Assembly (NCBI GenBank): GCA_907165275.2 | Contig: OU015650.1 | Coordinates: forward strand, 11,872,001-11,936,000 | DNA: 64,000 nucleotides | From: Zygaena filipendulae | Lineage: Eukaryota; Arthropoda; Insecta; Lepidoptera; Zygaenidae | Reading direction: 5' to 3' | Shown: positions 1 to 10,187 of the stretch, one piece after another | Position numbering within the stretch: position 1 is the stretch's first letter | Layout: each line of letters begins with the position of its first letter | The notes under the pieces: model-generated | What the model was told of the DNA's origin: nothing | Databases searched by the model: none | What the model saw: only the letters and a program-made list of their open reading frames with translations | Position numbers and translations under genes: made by a program

Positions 1-199
1 CATTTCTTTTGTCAAAAACATTGATCTCTTTTTCAATAGTACCTATTTTTCCGTAATCTCGTCATATGGACGAAAATTATTCGCTTCTCTGAGTTTTCTG
101 CGTTATTTCGCAAAATTTCTCCTCATTCTACTATTCCAAGGAGGAACCTTCTCCTTTTTGACTTCGCCGATGTGTGCTGTATGAATCTGACAAAAGAGT

Positions 200-930
200 A
201 ACGCGATAAGTTGGAGCGGCTGCAATATTCTTTAAAGTGCTTAAAGTCTTCTTAGTGACTATGGGACCAACTTGGGAGTATACCCTTTCAAAAAAAAAAA
301 AAAAATTCAAATCGGTCCGATCGAAACCCGTGAAATACGTATTATTGTTGAGTAGTTCCGCTTGTGGTCTTCATCATCAGTTCCACTTCTTCAAATTTTG
401 CTTCCCGAAAGCAAATGAACGATTTACTATAAAAAATATCCAAATCGCTATAGGTGTGCCTATAATTTTTGAAGAGTTCTTTCGATTTCTCCAAGATCTT
501 TTGAGGATAATAAAGATTCATAAACCATAAGATCCCATCGTCAGATCCCGAATTGGTGATGTGGCGACCTCTACTCCTCAAGTTACGAACTACAACGAAG
601 CGACGAATACTAACTACGTGAATCGCACTAACGAAGTTTTCAAATTAAGCTGCATATATACGACCTCCGACGATCTACAGTCGGAGCCGCGGTTCCCCGG
701 GCATACCACCTCGCCCGGCGGGAAGCTTCCCCTTTGGTGGCGGTCGAGCCATATCATCCACCCTGCTCCCGCTACAGTGACAAGGGGACCTAATTGGGAG
801 TTTCGCTTTCAAACAAAAAAAAAATTCGAAATCGGTCCAACCCTAGCTTCGAGTAATCGCTGAACATACATTAAAAAAAATATACAGCCGAATGCATAAC
901 CTCCTCCTTTTTGGAAGTCGGTTAAAAAAT
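200..930 (+). repeat. Dispersed repeat A (ends in CTCCTCCTTTTTGGAAGTC)
   Basis: This unit recurs at about 4605-5318, 33867-34135 (inverted) and 55080-55470. All copies share a segment around ccaagatcccatc-atcagatc, a poly-A-rich stretch, and the terminal tcctcctttttggaagtcgg block. I see no intact coding capacity. It is probably a degraded transposable element whose class I cannot assign. The short open frames inside it are repeat translations. Confidence 0.6.
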
Positions 931-1194
931 CGCGAAACATATCTACATAAGCTCAATTCAGATACTCTCAATATGAGGCACTTAAATTTTATTAATGGAC
1001 TTTTTTGTCCACTCTGTTAATTCTAAAAATTTCATGGTGCAACCAAATTGCCCCCCCTCAACCAAATCCTGGATCCGCGCCTGTGCCGACCACTGACCTA
1101 TCCATTGAATCACTGACCATTGAATCTTATTACTAAAGTAGAGGATAATTATAGTGGGTTAAAATCCCAAGCTGTTTTTGATTGTAAAAAAATT

Positions 1195-2540
1195 CTCACG
1201 CGGTTTTACCCGTACCTATTAATTTCGGAGTTTCTGGGAATTCCGGGATAAAAGTACCCTATGTCTTTTTTGTTTACCCTTGACAACGTGTAATGACAAG
1301 TTCCATGATAATCGGTTGAGTAATCGCGTCAAAGCGTAACAAACAGATCAACTGCACATGTTTCAATTAAAAACCTATACGTGTCGTAAGTGTCGTACAT
1401 GGTTTACTAAAAATCAATGGCGTAACGTAGGTAACTAGCACCCGCGGTGCGGATCCCAAAGCCGCCTTCTTTTAATTTGCAATTGTTAACAAAAAAATTG
1501 TGGTATGATAAAAAGGGTACTTATGAATAACACTAACCTAAGAAGTAAAAATTAAATTTTTTGGCATATTAACAGTGTCTGTCTGTCTATCTATGTAAAA
1601 AAAAAGAATATAAATCTGGAGTAACACCAAAAAAAACGATGAAGGAAATCAACTTTTTTTTTTCTTAACTGTCACCTGTGAAATGCCTGAAATGAATAAA
1701 ATTTTCATGAATCGGTTAATTAAGTAGTTTTTTCAGAATCCTGAAAAAACTCAGGCACGATAGGTACTGATTAATATTCTTTCACTTACAGAAAACTACA
1801 GTGATCCTGAGTGACATAGGGTACTTTAATCTCGGAATTCTCGCGGGAACTGCGAAGTTTGTAAGGTTGTAGGTGGTAATCTTTGGATCTACTGAAACAA
1901 TTTTTGAAATTCTTTCACTTATAAGAAGCTACACTGATCCTGAGTGGCTTAGGGTACTTTTATCCCGAAATTCCTGCGGGAACGCTGGAGTTTGTGAGGT
2001 TGTAGGGGGTTATCTTTGAATCTACTGAACCGATTTTTTAAATTCTTTCACTTATAAGAAGCTACAGTGATCCTGAGTGATTTAAGGGTACTTTTTATCC
2101 CATAATCCTTGCGGGCCCTCTGGAGTTTGTGAGGTTGTAGGGGGTTATCTCTGGAACTACGCAAACCGATTTTGAAAATTCTTTCACTTACAGGAAGCTA
2201 CAGTGATCCTGAGTGACATAGGGTACTTTTTATCCGAGAATTCCCGCGGGAGCATTGAGGATTGTGAGTTTGTGAGGTTGTAATCTCTGGATTTACTAAA
2301 CCGATTTTGAAAATTCTTTCATGTTGTTTGTTATTGTAAGGAGAAGAAGAATAAAATAGTTGGAGTTCCTACGGGAATTCCAAAACTCACGCGGGTGAAT
2401 CTCCCAGACGTTTGAACTTATTTTGACGGGACTTTTACAGCTAATTATCTGATGTTATAAGGAGGAAATTAGGCAACTGTGAAGTTCCTACGGGAATTCC
2501 GAAACTCACGCATGCCGGTGAGAACGTAGGGCAAAGCTAG
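1195..2540 (+). mobile_element. Helitron-like sequence with 134-bp tandem array
   Basis: The stretch holds the Helitron signature words (aattccgggataaaa, gggtactttttatcc, cgcgggaa) and ends near 2540 in aaagctag followed by T, as Helitron 3' ends do. Inside, a unit beginning attctttcactta repeats at 1776, 1909, 2042, 2178 and, truncated, 2312. That is four full units of 133-136 bp that differ by scattered substitutions. The opening 1195-1345 part reads in the opposite orientation and may be a separate fragment. Confidence 0.6.
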
Positions 2541-2636
2541 TAAAAAAATTACCTAAAACCAAAAAAAAATGAAATACCTACCTATAACTAAAAAGCATAA
2601 AATAAAAAATTAAAACCAAAATTAAAACCCAAACAA

Positions 2637-2825
2637 AAATAATAATAATAATAATCCACATCACAACACACAGATCTACTTGATCCCACAGTAAGCTATT
2701 ATTAGCTTGTGTCGTGGAAACCAAGCAAACGTGGTATATACTACATAGAATTACTTATATATTATACTATAGATATATAAACACACCCAGACTGGAAAAT
2801 GGAACCCTGTGTTCATGTTCAAAAA
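2637..2825 (-). repeat. SINE-1 3' portion
   Basis: The (AAT)n tract followed by the cacagatctacttgatccc segment matches the 3' half of the tRNA-derived SINE described at 30294-30890. The tRNA-like head is missing here. The interior around 2742 (acatagaattact) provides the uninterrupted version of the site that carries a MITE at 30408. Confidence 0.6.
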
Positions 2826-2982
2826 TGCTTACTTAATTTCTTTTTTTTTCAAAGTCAAACTCAAATAATTTATTCTAATATGGCCTGAAGGACACTTTCC
2901 ATACACAGAGTTCTCCTCTACCCTCCGTATAGTATACAAAACAAATTGCACGTCCGACACATTCCGATTTGTATAAAATATG

Positions 2983-3105
2983 AGGTCGCTGGTAGTGGCT
3001 GGATGAGGAAAGCGGGAGATCGTGTACTGTGGCGTGCCCTTGGGGAGGCCTACGTCCAGCAGTGGACTGCAATAGGCTGATTGATTGATTGATTCATTGA
3101 TGAGG
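2983..3105 (+). mobile_element. LINE 3' end fragment with (TTGA)n tail
   Basis: The + strand reads in frame as GWMRKAGDRVLWRALGEAYV and then QQWTAIG before a stop. This matches the C-terminus usual for a common class of lepidopteran endonuclease/reverse-transcriptase LINEs. It is followed directly by a TTGA/TGAT microsatellite tail. Only the last 30 or so codons remain, so this is a heavily 5'-truncated copy. Confidence 0.6.
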
Positions 3106-3350
3106 TGACGCGTCGCTGTCGCGCTGCTTACTATAATAGCGCACCTAGCGCCAGCGGCAAGGGAACTGCGCGTCGCAACACCGCGCGACATAGTTACATA
3201 GTTGGTCAACTTTGTCGCGCCGTGCCGCGACGCGCAGTTCCGCTGCCGCGTAGTGTATTATATCTCAATATACAAAGAATATTTGACCGTGTCGGGTCGC
3301 GTCGCCTCGCTCCGCTGCAGTGCAGTTCCGCCTAGTGCGGTTATACCTTA
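3106..3350. repeat. GC-rich foldback element
   Basis: The arms ggaactgcgcgtcgc near 3160 and gcgacgcgcagttcc near 3227 are perfect 15-bp reverse complements around a GC-rich core. The sequence is much richer in GC than its AT-rich surroundings. It looks like a short hairpin-type mobile element. The open frames crossing it on both strands are incidental. Confidence 0.4.
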
Positions 3351-3351
3351 A

Positions 3352-3616
3352 GCCACTTCACAACATACAGACGTGGTATATAATACATAGAATTACATAA
3401 TATATTATATTATACTATAGATATATTATATAACAACAGCTGTAAAAGGTGGCTACATATTTCCCATGACGACTGTACATTATAAAAATTTTGTTCTTGC
3501 AGATTGTAACTTGCAATGATGTGCATACCGCTAATTGGCATGCATGTATGTCTAATACTTAAACAATGTAACTTTTATAACCTAATACTATATATGCTGT
3601 GCTGTTGGTGTGCCAA

Positions 3617-3659
<43 letters not shown>

Positions 3660-3870
3660 ATATTATTATTAATTATTAAATATGTGAACACACCGAGGTT
3701 GGAAAATTTTACCCCGTGTTCATCACACAAAGTTCACCCCAACCTATAAATAAATAAATAAAATAATCGAACCCAGAACTTCTTAATTAGCGGGAGACAT
3801 GGTGATCATGGACCACAGCATCAACTCGCTTGTCAACTGACAGTATAATAATTTTACATCTTAATAATTT
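3352..3870 (-). repeat. Degraded SINE-1 copies with (AAAT)n
   Basis: Two SINE-1 segments (acgtggtatataatacatagaatt; gaacacaccgaggtt through atcgaacccagaac) flank a (AAAT)n microsatellite at about 3616-3660. A B-box-like atcgaaccc remains near 3768. No gene is seen. Confidence 0.5.
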
Positions 3871-3932
3871 AATTATGGCATACAATGTTGTAGGTTTATA
3901 TAACATATTACAAGTTTCATTAGTGTACTCAC

Positions 3933-6653
3933 TTTTTAAATATCTTTTTTCTTAACCCATTCAATTTCACTTCAGTTTTCACAAAAAGTTGTACATGAAG
4001 TTTGCTATACCAAAACCTTCGCAAGTCAACATATGGATGCTTCATTTCTTCCTGTAAATTGACCCACAACAACTTGTCAAATTGTCTATATTTCAGTTCT
4101 TCTATAGAAAGACCAGAATATTTCATAAGGAGATTTAAAAAAATTGTTGCTAAAGGTAATGTCCATTTCATTTTTTTTGTTTTTACTTTTCCTGTGAACA
4201 CAAAACATTTTCTAAGTAATACATCATGATCATAGCATATGTTTGCTTTAACATGTTTCACACTTTAAAGTTTAAAGAATAATTTAAAGACACATCTAGC
4301 AATAATAATATTAACACACTTCAGAACACACAATGTAGTATAAACCATAATCTTTGCTTGGTTTTCAGGAAACAAGCTAATAGCTTAGTGTGGGATTGAG
4401 TAGATCGGTTTGTTGAGAAGTCGCAACCAGATACAAAATGTGGGCGTCCAAGCAAAAAGGAGCCAGTTCTTGGCATTTAGTTTCCAAGATATAAGCAGTT
4501 TTGTAAAGTTGGGTGAAAAAATTGCTTCTGCAGTTTTAATTGATTATTAATAAATGCGCAATTATCTACACTTTCATCTATTATCTCAATCTACAATCTT
4601 ATAAATAAAAATTTAACGAATCGGAACCTGTGAAATACCTATTATTGAGTAGTTCCGATGACCATCTGTGGTCTTCATCATCAGTTCCACTTCTTTAAAT
4701 TTTGCTTCCCGAAAGCAAATAAACGATTTACTATAAAAAAACACCCAAATCGCCATAGGTATATATATATATATTTATATATATAAATAATTAAATATAA
4801 ATAAATATAAATTTTAAAATTTTACAGAGTTCCCTCGAGTTCTCCAAGATCCCATTATCAGATACTGACATGGTGACAATGGGACCAATTTGGAAGTAGG
4901 TATCCCCTTTCAAAAACTATTCAATCAAAAACTATTTTCCAAATCACTCCAATCGGAACCCGTGAAATACGTATTATTGTTGAGTAGTTCCGATGACCAT
5001 CTGTGGTCTTCATCATCAGTTCCACTTCTTCAAATTTTGCTTTCCGAAAGAAAATGAACGATTTACTATAAAAAATACCGAAATCACTATAGGTGTGCCT
5101 ATATTTTTTGAAGAGTGACCTCCATTTCCCCAAGATCCCATCATCAGATCCTGATTTCATAACAATGGGACCCAACAGGAAGCACCAGCTTTTGAATAAA
5201 AAAAGAATCATCAAAATCTGTTCACCCAGTCAAAAGTTATGAGGTAACAAACGTAAAATAAAATAAAAACATACACATTGAATTGAGAACCTCCTCCTTT
5301 TTTGGAAAGTCGGTTAAAAATGAATTGCTGTTCTTTTGTATCGCTAAAACTCAAGAATGGCTTGAGCTAATTTTGATCTTGAAAAATTTATAGAAGTTCA
5401 AGGAAGGTTTAAAAAGTAAATCCGAAACTCACGCGGGTGAAACTGCAGGGCATAGCTAGTAATATATCAAAATCTGTGTAAAAAGCAAGTAGAAGGGTGT
5501 TTTTTCTTTTCACTCAAACTATCAATCAAGCATTTTCAGAATTTCAACTTCAAATGTCTGATAAAAAAAATTGAGTCAGTTTTTGAATATTTTTACAATC
5601 CTTACTATCAATTGATTATTCTATATACTGAAGCTAGTCTTAACTAACCCCACTAATGGACCCTTTTGCTTGAACATCCATAAATATGCTGCTAGCCCAG
5701 AACAAGCTACCTACCAAGGTCATTTAAATCCTATTTATATCCACTAGTTTTTGTGTGATATGTGCAAACAAAAATATTTTTAAATTGTATCAGATTATAC
5801 ATAATTCTAACTTAGATACCTAAAATGAAAAATTATATACACACCATTACACATCTGATCTATTTTTTTATATATTCCTCTAGGATCTCTTCCTAACACA
5901 GTAGATAGAATTTTCACACAGTTTCGTGGATGATGTTGATAACATATTTCCATAATTTTTTCTTCTGTAGGACTATATGGTCCTTTTACTGGACAGCCAA
6001 AATGAGTAACAAAATGTTTATATACTTGATGTAAATTCCGTTGCAGACCCTTGGCCAGATATGCAATAACAAATTTCCTTACGTGCTCTTCAGGTGTTGT
6101 AGGACTCCTACATTTATTTGTATTTCTCCAGCGAGCTAAACATATGGCCTTATCTGGTAAATTAAACTTCTGAAAACAAAAAATCTTGTAAATACTTGGA
6201 TAGGAAGTCACTAACCACAGATTCAATTTAAATAAATAGATTTTTACTTGCCTTTCTCAATTTTCTCCAATTTTTATTAATACGATCGCTTTCTGCCTTC
6301 GTGATTCTGTCTGTGCGAAAAGTTTCTAAAGATTCGGTGAGGTTATTCCGATCTTGCAATGGGCGCGTGAGGCAAACAGACTGTTGATACCACGGTTGCT
6401 CCCAATCAATAAATTCTGACTTAAACTTCTCTAACAACAACTAAAAATTATACCACAAAACATTACAGTTAGAAGATAGAAGTCAATGCCAACAAACCAA
6501 AGCTTTATATGTAATAGAAACCCCAGGAACCTGCATATAATCCTCGTCTTCTTCATGTAGTTTTTCTAAATGAATAAGTACTTTATCCATACTCGAAGGG
6601 TCGGTAGGATCGTCTTCAATTGCTAACATCCCAGACAAATCCATGATCTTCAT
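3933..6653 (-). CDS. Myb/SANT-like protein, TTF1-like, partial
   Basis: I join four exons: 6653-6531, 6440-6252, 6169-5853 and 4262-3933. The first two and the start of the third are in phase 0. Exon 1 begins with two in-frame ATGs (6653, 6644) and encodes an acidic start. Later exons contain tryptophan- and arginine-rich blocks (WRNT, KGPYSPTEEKIM, LGRDPRGIYKKI, WVNLQEEMKHPY, RRFWYSKLHVQLF) that resemble Myb-type DNA-binding repeats of the Reb1/TTF1 Pol I termination factors. Intron 2 needs a GC-AG donor (AAG|GCAAGT at 6251) to keep the frame. The donor of exon 3 (about 5852) and the acceptor of exon 4 (4263) are my best frame-compatible choice, not certain. After exon 4 a good GTGAGT donor follows, but I find no further exon, so the 3' end is missing. 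The family call is by pattern; another Myb-like protein is possible. Confidence 0.5.
4305..5320 (+). repeat. SINE-1 fragment and repeat A copy in intron
   Basis: Positions 4305-4415 match the SINE-1 interior, and 4605-5318 is a second copy of repeat A, which itself seems internally duplicated (gaaatacctattattgagtagttcc at 4634 and again near 4970). Both lie in the proposed last intron of the TTF1-like gene. A Helitron tail ends near 5460 (gggcatagctag). Confidence 0.5.
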
Positions 6654-7003
6654 CACAGGTATTCCAACTTCACTAGTATTTTAATATTTTAGTTAGGTTA
6701 CGCTTCTTCAGGTTTTTCATTTATACTAACATCTTTATCTATATTTCTCTACTTCTTTTAATTGTGACTTCAGTGAGAATAAATTTAGAATTTAAAGCAT
6801 TTTAAAACTAGCACAACCAGCACAACGCCACAACTAAGCAAAATATCAAAATTATTCAAAATAACCCGCACAAACTTTGACCAGCACGAGCACGAGCACA
6901 GAAGCACAAGCCACAAATTAACCAAATAAACTAGACCAGAGAGAAGATTATTCTTCTGCGTTTCTTCTGAAACTAAAGCAGAAACTACATAAAGATACAG
7001 AAC

Positions 7004-7047
7004 ACATAGACCACAAATTAACTAGACTTATGTCTAAAGACATAGAC
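7004..7047. mobile_element. Micro-insertion, copy 1 (28 bp, 8-bp TSD)
   Basis: The insert at 7012-7039 starts CACAAATTAACTAGACTTAT. It is flanked by the exact direct repeat ACATAGAC at 7004-7011 and 7040-7047. It belongs to the six-member family described under findings. Confidence 0.7.
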
Positions 7048-7070
7048 ATAGACCGTAGACGAGTCCGAAC

Positions 7071-7115
7071 TCCGAGTCACAAATTAACTAGACATATGTC
7101 TAAAGATATCCTAGT
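7071..7115. mobile_element. Micro-insertion, copy 2 (31 bp, imperfect TSD)
   Basis: The insert at 7078-7108 starts CACAAATTAACTAGACATAT and lies 30 bp from copy 1. The flanks TCCGAGT (7071-7077) and TCCTAGT (7109-7115) form a 7-bp repeat with one mismatch. It contains the palindrome TAGACATATGTCTA. Confidence 0.55.
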
Positions 7116-7117
7116 CC

Positions 7118-7230
7118 CTTTTTTTTTTTGTTATGGCATCGCGCTGGTTTGCGCATTTTGCCAGTTTCAAGGTAGGGAAACGATGATAAACATGAAAAGG
7201 ATGCGGATTCGGATTCGGATTTGAAGACAC
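7118..7230 (+). repeat. Segment shared inverted with 17585-17690
   Basis: The stretch from gttatggcatcgcgc through ggatgcggattcgg is found in reverse orientation at 17585-17690. This indicates a shared, unclassified mobile element. No coding sequence is supported. Confidence 0.5.
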
Positions 7231-7536
7231 CGCCCGCGCCACGCTCACATTTCAATCTCAGAAGAACTGGGGGCTTAGCCAAGTTGACAAACGTTGATCG
7301 TTAATAGAATAGAAAACTGCGAAACAGGAGTTCGTTCAAAATAATAGAATAGAACGTTGTCGATTGCACAATTTTTCATATTTAATGAATAAAATACATA
7401 CCTATTGTATTATATTTAAATAATAACTAATAAAGTTAAATTATTATTAACATTATGTACCTAAACAATAACAAAATATTACAATTGAGACGAGAGATTG
7501 AGAAAAGAGAGAAACAAACATAAAATTGAGATCAAT

Positions 7537-7861
7537 AGGCTAGTTTCCTGGGTAAAAAAATCGAAATTCTATTTAGTCCGTCAGTTAGATAATAAAAAAA
7601 TAAAAGACACGTATTTTTTGCTTTTTAAAATAATGGAAATATGCATAGATAAAGCGCATTAAAGTTTAGGGTGGGGGAATCGTGATGTCACAGCTCGCTA
7701 TAACTTGCGAACAAACTGTAGCGAGGCGTGACGTCATGTGAAATTTCGACTTGATATATCTTCGTTATTTTTTGGTTACATAAAAAATAAAAAAATACGT
7801 GTCCAATATTTTTTAATAATCTACAAAACGGACTAAAAAAGAAAATTTAGGAAACTAGCCT
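7537..7861 (+). mobile_element. MITE-1 copy 1 (325 bp)
   Basis: The terminal inverted repeats AGGCTAGTTTCC and GGAAACTAGCCT are flanked by AT dinucleotides. The interior is AT-rich, with a GC-rich centre carrying TGACGTCA near 7729. Copies lie at 30408-30734 (inverted, nested in a SINE) and, diverged, at 39316-39605. It has no coding capacity. Confidence 0.75.
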
Positions 7862-7962
7862 ATTCCTTGATAGAAAAAATATTAATAATAAATGTTTAGG
7901 TATCTGTTAAATGTATGCGAATGATTCAAAACTACATTTAATAAGTTGCAATTTATCTCTAA

Positions 7963-8275
7963 CTAGCTGACCTCGCGGGTTCACCCGCGGTAATTTCGGA
8001 GTTCCCGCAGGAATTCTGGGATAACAAGCACCCTATGTCACTCAAGATCACTATAGCTTCCTATAAGTGCAAGAATTTTCAAAATCGGTTCTATAGATCC
8101 AGAGATTATCCTCACAATTAAGATTAAACTAACAATCTCCGGAGTTCCCGTGGGAATTCCAGAATAAAAAATACCCTATCCCTAAGATCACTGTAGTTTC
8201 TTATAGTATAAGTAAAAAATTTTTTACAATCGGTTTAGTAGATCCATATCACAAAATTCACAAACGTTTTTTATC
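7963..8275 (-). mobile_element. Helitron-like copy
   Basis: On the + strand it opens with ctagctgacctcgcgggttcac, the reverse complement of a Helitron 3' end (hairpin then CTAG). Two diverged units of the 134-bp repeat seen at 1776-2312 follow in reverse orientation. Confidence 0.55.
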
Positions 8276-8648
8276 TATTCTAATCCTGTAACTATCGACG
8301 TTTAGGCGTGAGCAATTTTCTGTGTAGACAAGTTCCTATCCATGTTAACACAAATGCGTTGATCACTCGTTCTGTAACGTGAAGAGAAAAAAAAACAGTG
8401 TAGATTGTCTGTGGTGTGCGTACATAAACGTCAAACTCAAAACGCAGATTCGAAAAGCGCGGGAAACCTCGAATTAGGCGGGTGTTTTTTTCGAGATAAT
8501 TTTTTAATAATATTTTTTGTAAAGTTATAAGTGTTTAGAGGAGTATATTTAGTTGTTCGTTGTATTTATATTGTTAATTATTTATTTATAGTATAGTTTC
8601 ATCATAGTGGTAAGTCACAAAGTTTATATATAAAAATTTTTCATTGTC

Positions 8649-10187
8649 ATGGATGATCCCCCAGATCCTGGGGGATCCATCCCTTTTATTGGAGCAAATG
8701 TCACTGTCGCACATTTGTCTGAATCTAATGACTCCTCAGTAGACACTGATGGAGGTTGTAAAAGCTCACGAAAACGCAGCAGACTGCACAGGATTTGTAA
8801 AGGTTGCAACAAAAAGAAAAGAACACACAAAAGTATAATCAAACCTAATAGTTGCAACTGTACAGAGACCTTAATAGAAAATCCAATTACTAATTCTGCA
8901 CCTAACGTATCTGAAAACATCCTTTTAAAATCACCATCTATTCCTGCTTCCCTGCAAGAACAGACAAATGCAAGCATAGGTCGAACCGTTTATGAACCAA
9001 CAGACTCATCTCCATACATCTTACATATTCAACGGGATCAGTCATCGCCAAATGATGGTACCACACTCCATCCTGTAACTTTAGGCAGAATTCTGTATAG
9101 AAACTCATTTAATAACATAATTAATGGTAGTTTAAAAAAAATAGGCCGTAATAAAATCTCAATAAGTTTTTCAAATTATGCTGATGCCAATCTTTTTATA
9201 AATAATAAAATATTTTTGGATTCCCACAAATTAAAAGCATTTATACCCTCTTTCAACATAACCCGTTTAGGTATTGTGCGCGGAGTGCCCCCAGAGTGGT
9301 CCCCGGAGGAAGTAAAAGATAACATGACAGTTCCGATTGGGTGTGGAGACATTATTAAAGTTAGGCGTCTGAATTATAAAGTTATTATTGATGGTTCTCC
9401 TGTGTGGAAGCCATCTCAGTCGGTTGTTGTCACCTTCGACGGTCAGGTACTTCCCAAACGCATTTTCATGTGCTTTAATGCATTACCAGTCGACTTATAC
9501 ATTTATCCAACAATCCAATGCTTTAATTGTTGTAGGTTTGGACACACTAAAGTTCTCTGCAGATCTAAACCTCGATGTTATAAATGTGGACAAGATCATT
9601 CTGGTGATTCTTGTACCACAAGTGATGAGGCATCATTTTGCTGTCTGTGCTCTGGCATGCACCATGCCATTAGTAAGTTCTGCCCTGAATATTCCCGCCA
9701 AAAAAACATAAAGACATACATGGCAAACAATTGTGTTTCTTATTCCGAAGCATCTAAATTACATCCTGCTGTCACAAAATCTTTTGCTGATATAGTAGCA
9801 AGCCCTCAGACAAACCAAGCTCAAAAAACAACTGTCCCTACCTCGCATCCTTCAACGAAATCATACAAAAAGACTGTTTTTTTAAAACCTAGATCCCCAT
9901 TCAGTCCAACAAAAGGGTATGATCAATCAGCTCATGCAGCTTTAATTACAAACTATAATAATATGTCTCCTATGTCAGCTAATGGATGTGCCCTTAATAG
10001 TGAAAATAGTGCACCTTGTAACTTTAGTCCTTTGACTGATATTATTGTTTCATTAGTAAATTTTTTATCTCAATCCAAATTAATACCACCGACCAACGTT
10101 GCTAATATATTGGAAACACTAAATCAAAATAGTTACAGAGGGCCTAGCCAAGATTGTTCAGTGGAACAGTCGAAGTATAATCAATAA
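8649..10187 (+). CDS. LINE ORF1, gag-like nucleic-acid-binding protein
   Basis: This 512-residue frame starts at the ATG shortly after the 5'UTR. The first 100 residues are Ser/Lys-rich and low in complexity. Residues around 295-360 carry three zinc knuckles of the CCHC type: CFNCCRFGHTKVLC, CYKCGQDHSGDSC and CCLCSGMHHAISKFC. A SFADIVAS motif follows. Such proteins coat the element RNA and deliver it to the nucleus in non-LTR elements. The frame is uninterrupted. ORF2 coding begins before the ORF1 stop, in the +1 frame. Confidence 0.85.
   Translation: MDDPPDPGGSIPFIGANVTVAHLSESNDSSVDTDGGCKSSRKRSRLHRICKGCNKKKRTHKSIIKPNSCNCTETLIENPITNSAPNVSENILLKSPSIPASLQEQTNASIGRTVYEPTDSSPYILHIQRDQSSPNDGTTLHPVTLGRILYRNSFNNIINGSLKKIGRNKISISFSNYADANLFINNKIFLDSHKLKAFIPSFNITRLGIVRGVPPEWSPEEVKDNMTVPIGCGDIIKVRRLNYKVIIDGSPVWKPSQSVVVTFDGQVLPKRIFMCFNALPVDLYIYPTIQCFNCCRFGHTKVLCRSKPRCYKCGQDHSGDSCTTSDEASFCCLCSGMHHAISKFCPEYSRQKNIKTYMANNCVSYSEASKLHPAVTKSFADIVASPQTNQAQKTTVPTSHPSTKSYKKTVFLKPRSPFSPTKGYDQSAHAALITNYNNMSPMSANGCALNSENSAPCNFSPLTDIIVSLVNFLSQSKLIPPTNVANILETLNQNSYRGPSQDCSVEQSKYNQ

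Noticed and set aside
237..581. Short frames at the window start on both strands
   Set aside because: They fall in dispersed repeat A and are not conserved in its other copies.
1776..2330. CRISPR-like array
   Set aside because: Units are contiguous, without unique spacers, and consist of Helitron sequence in a eukaryote.
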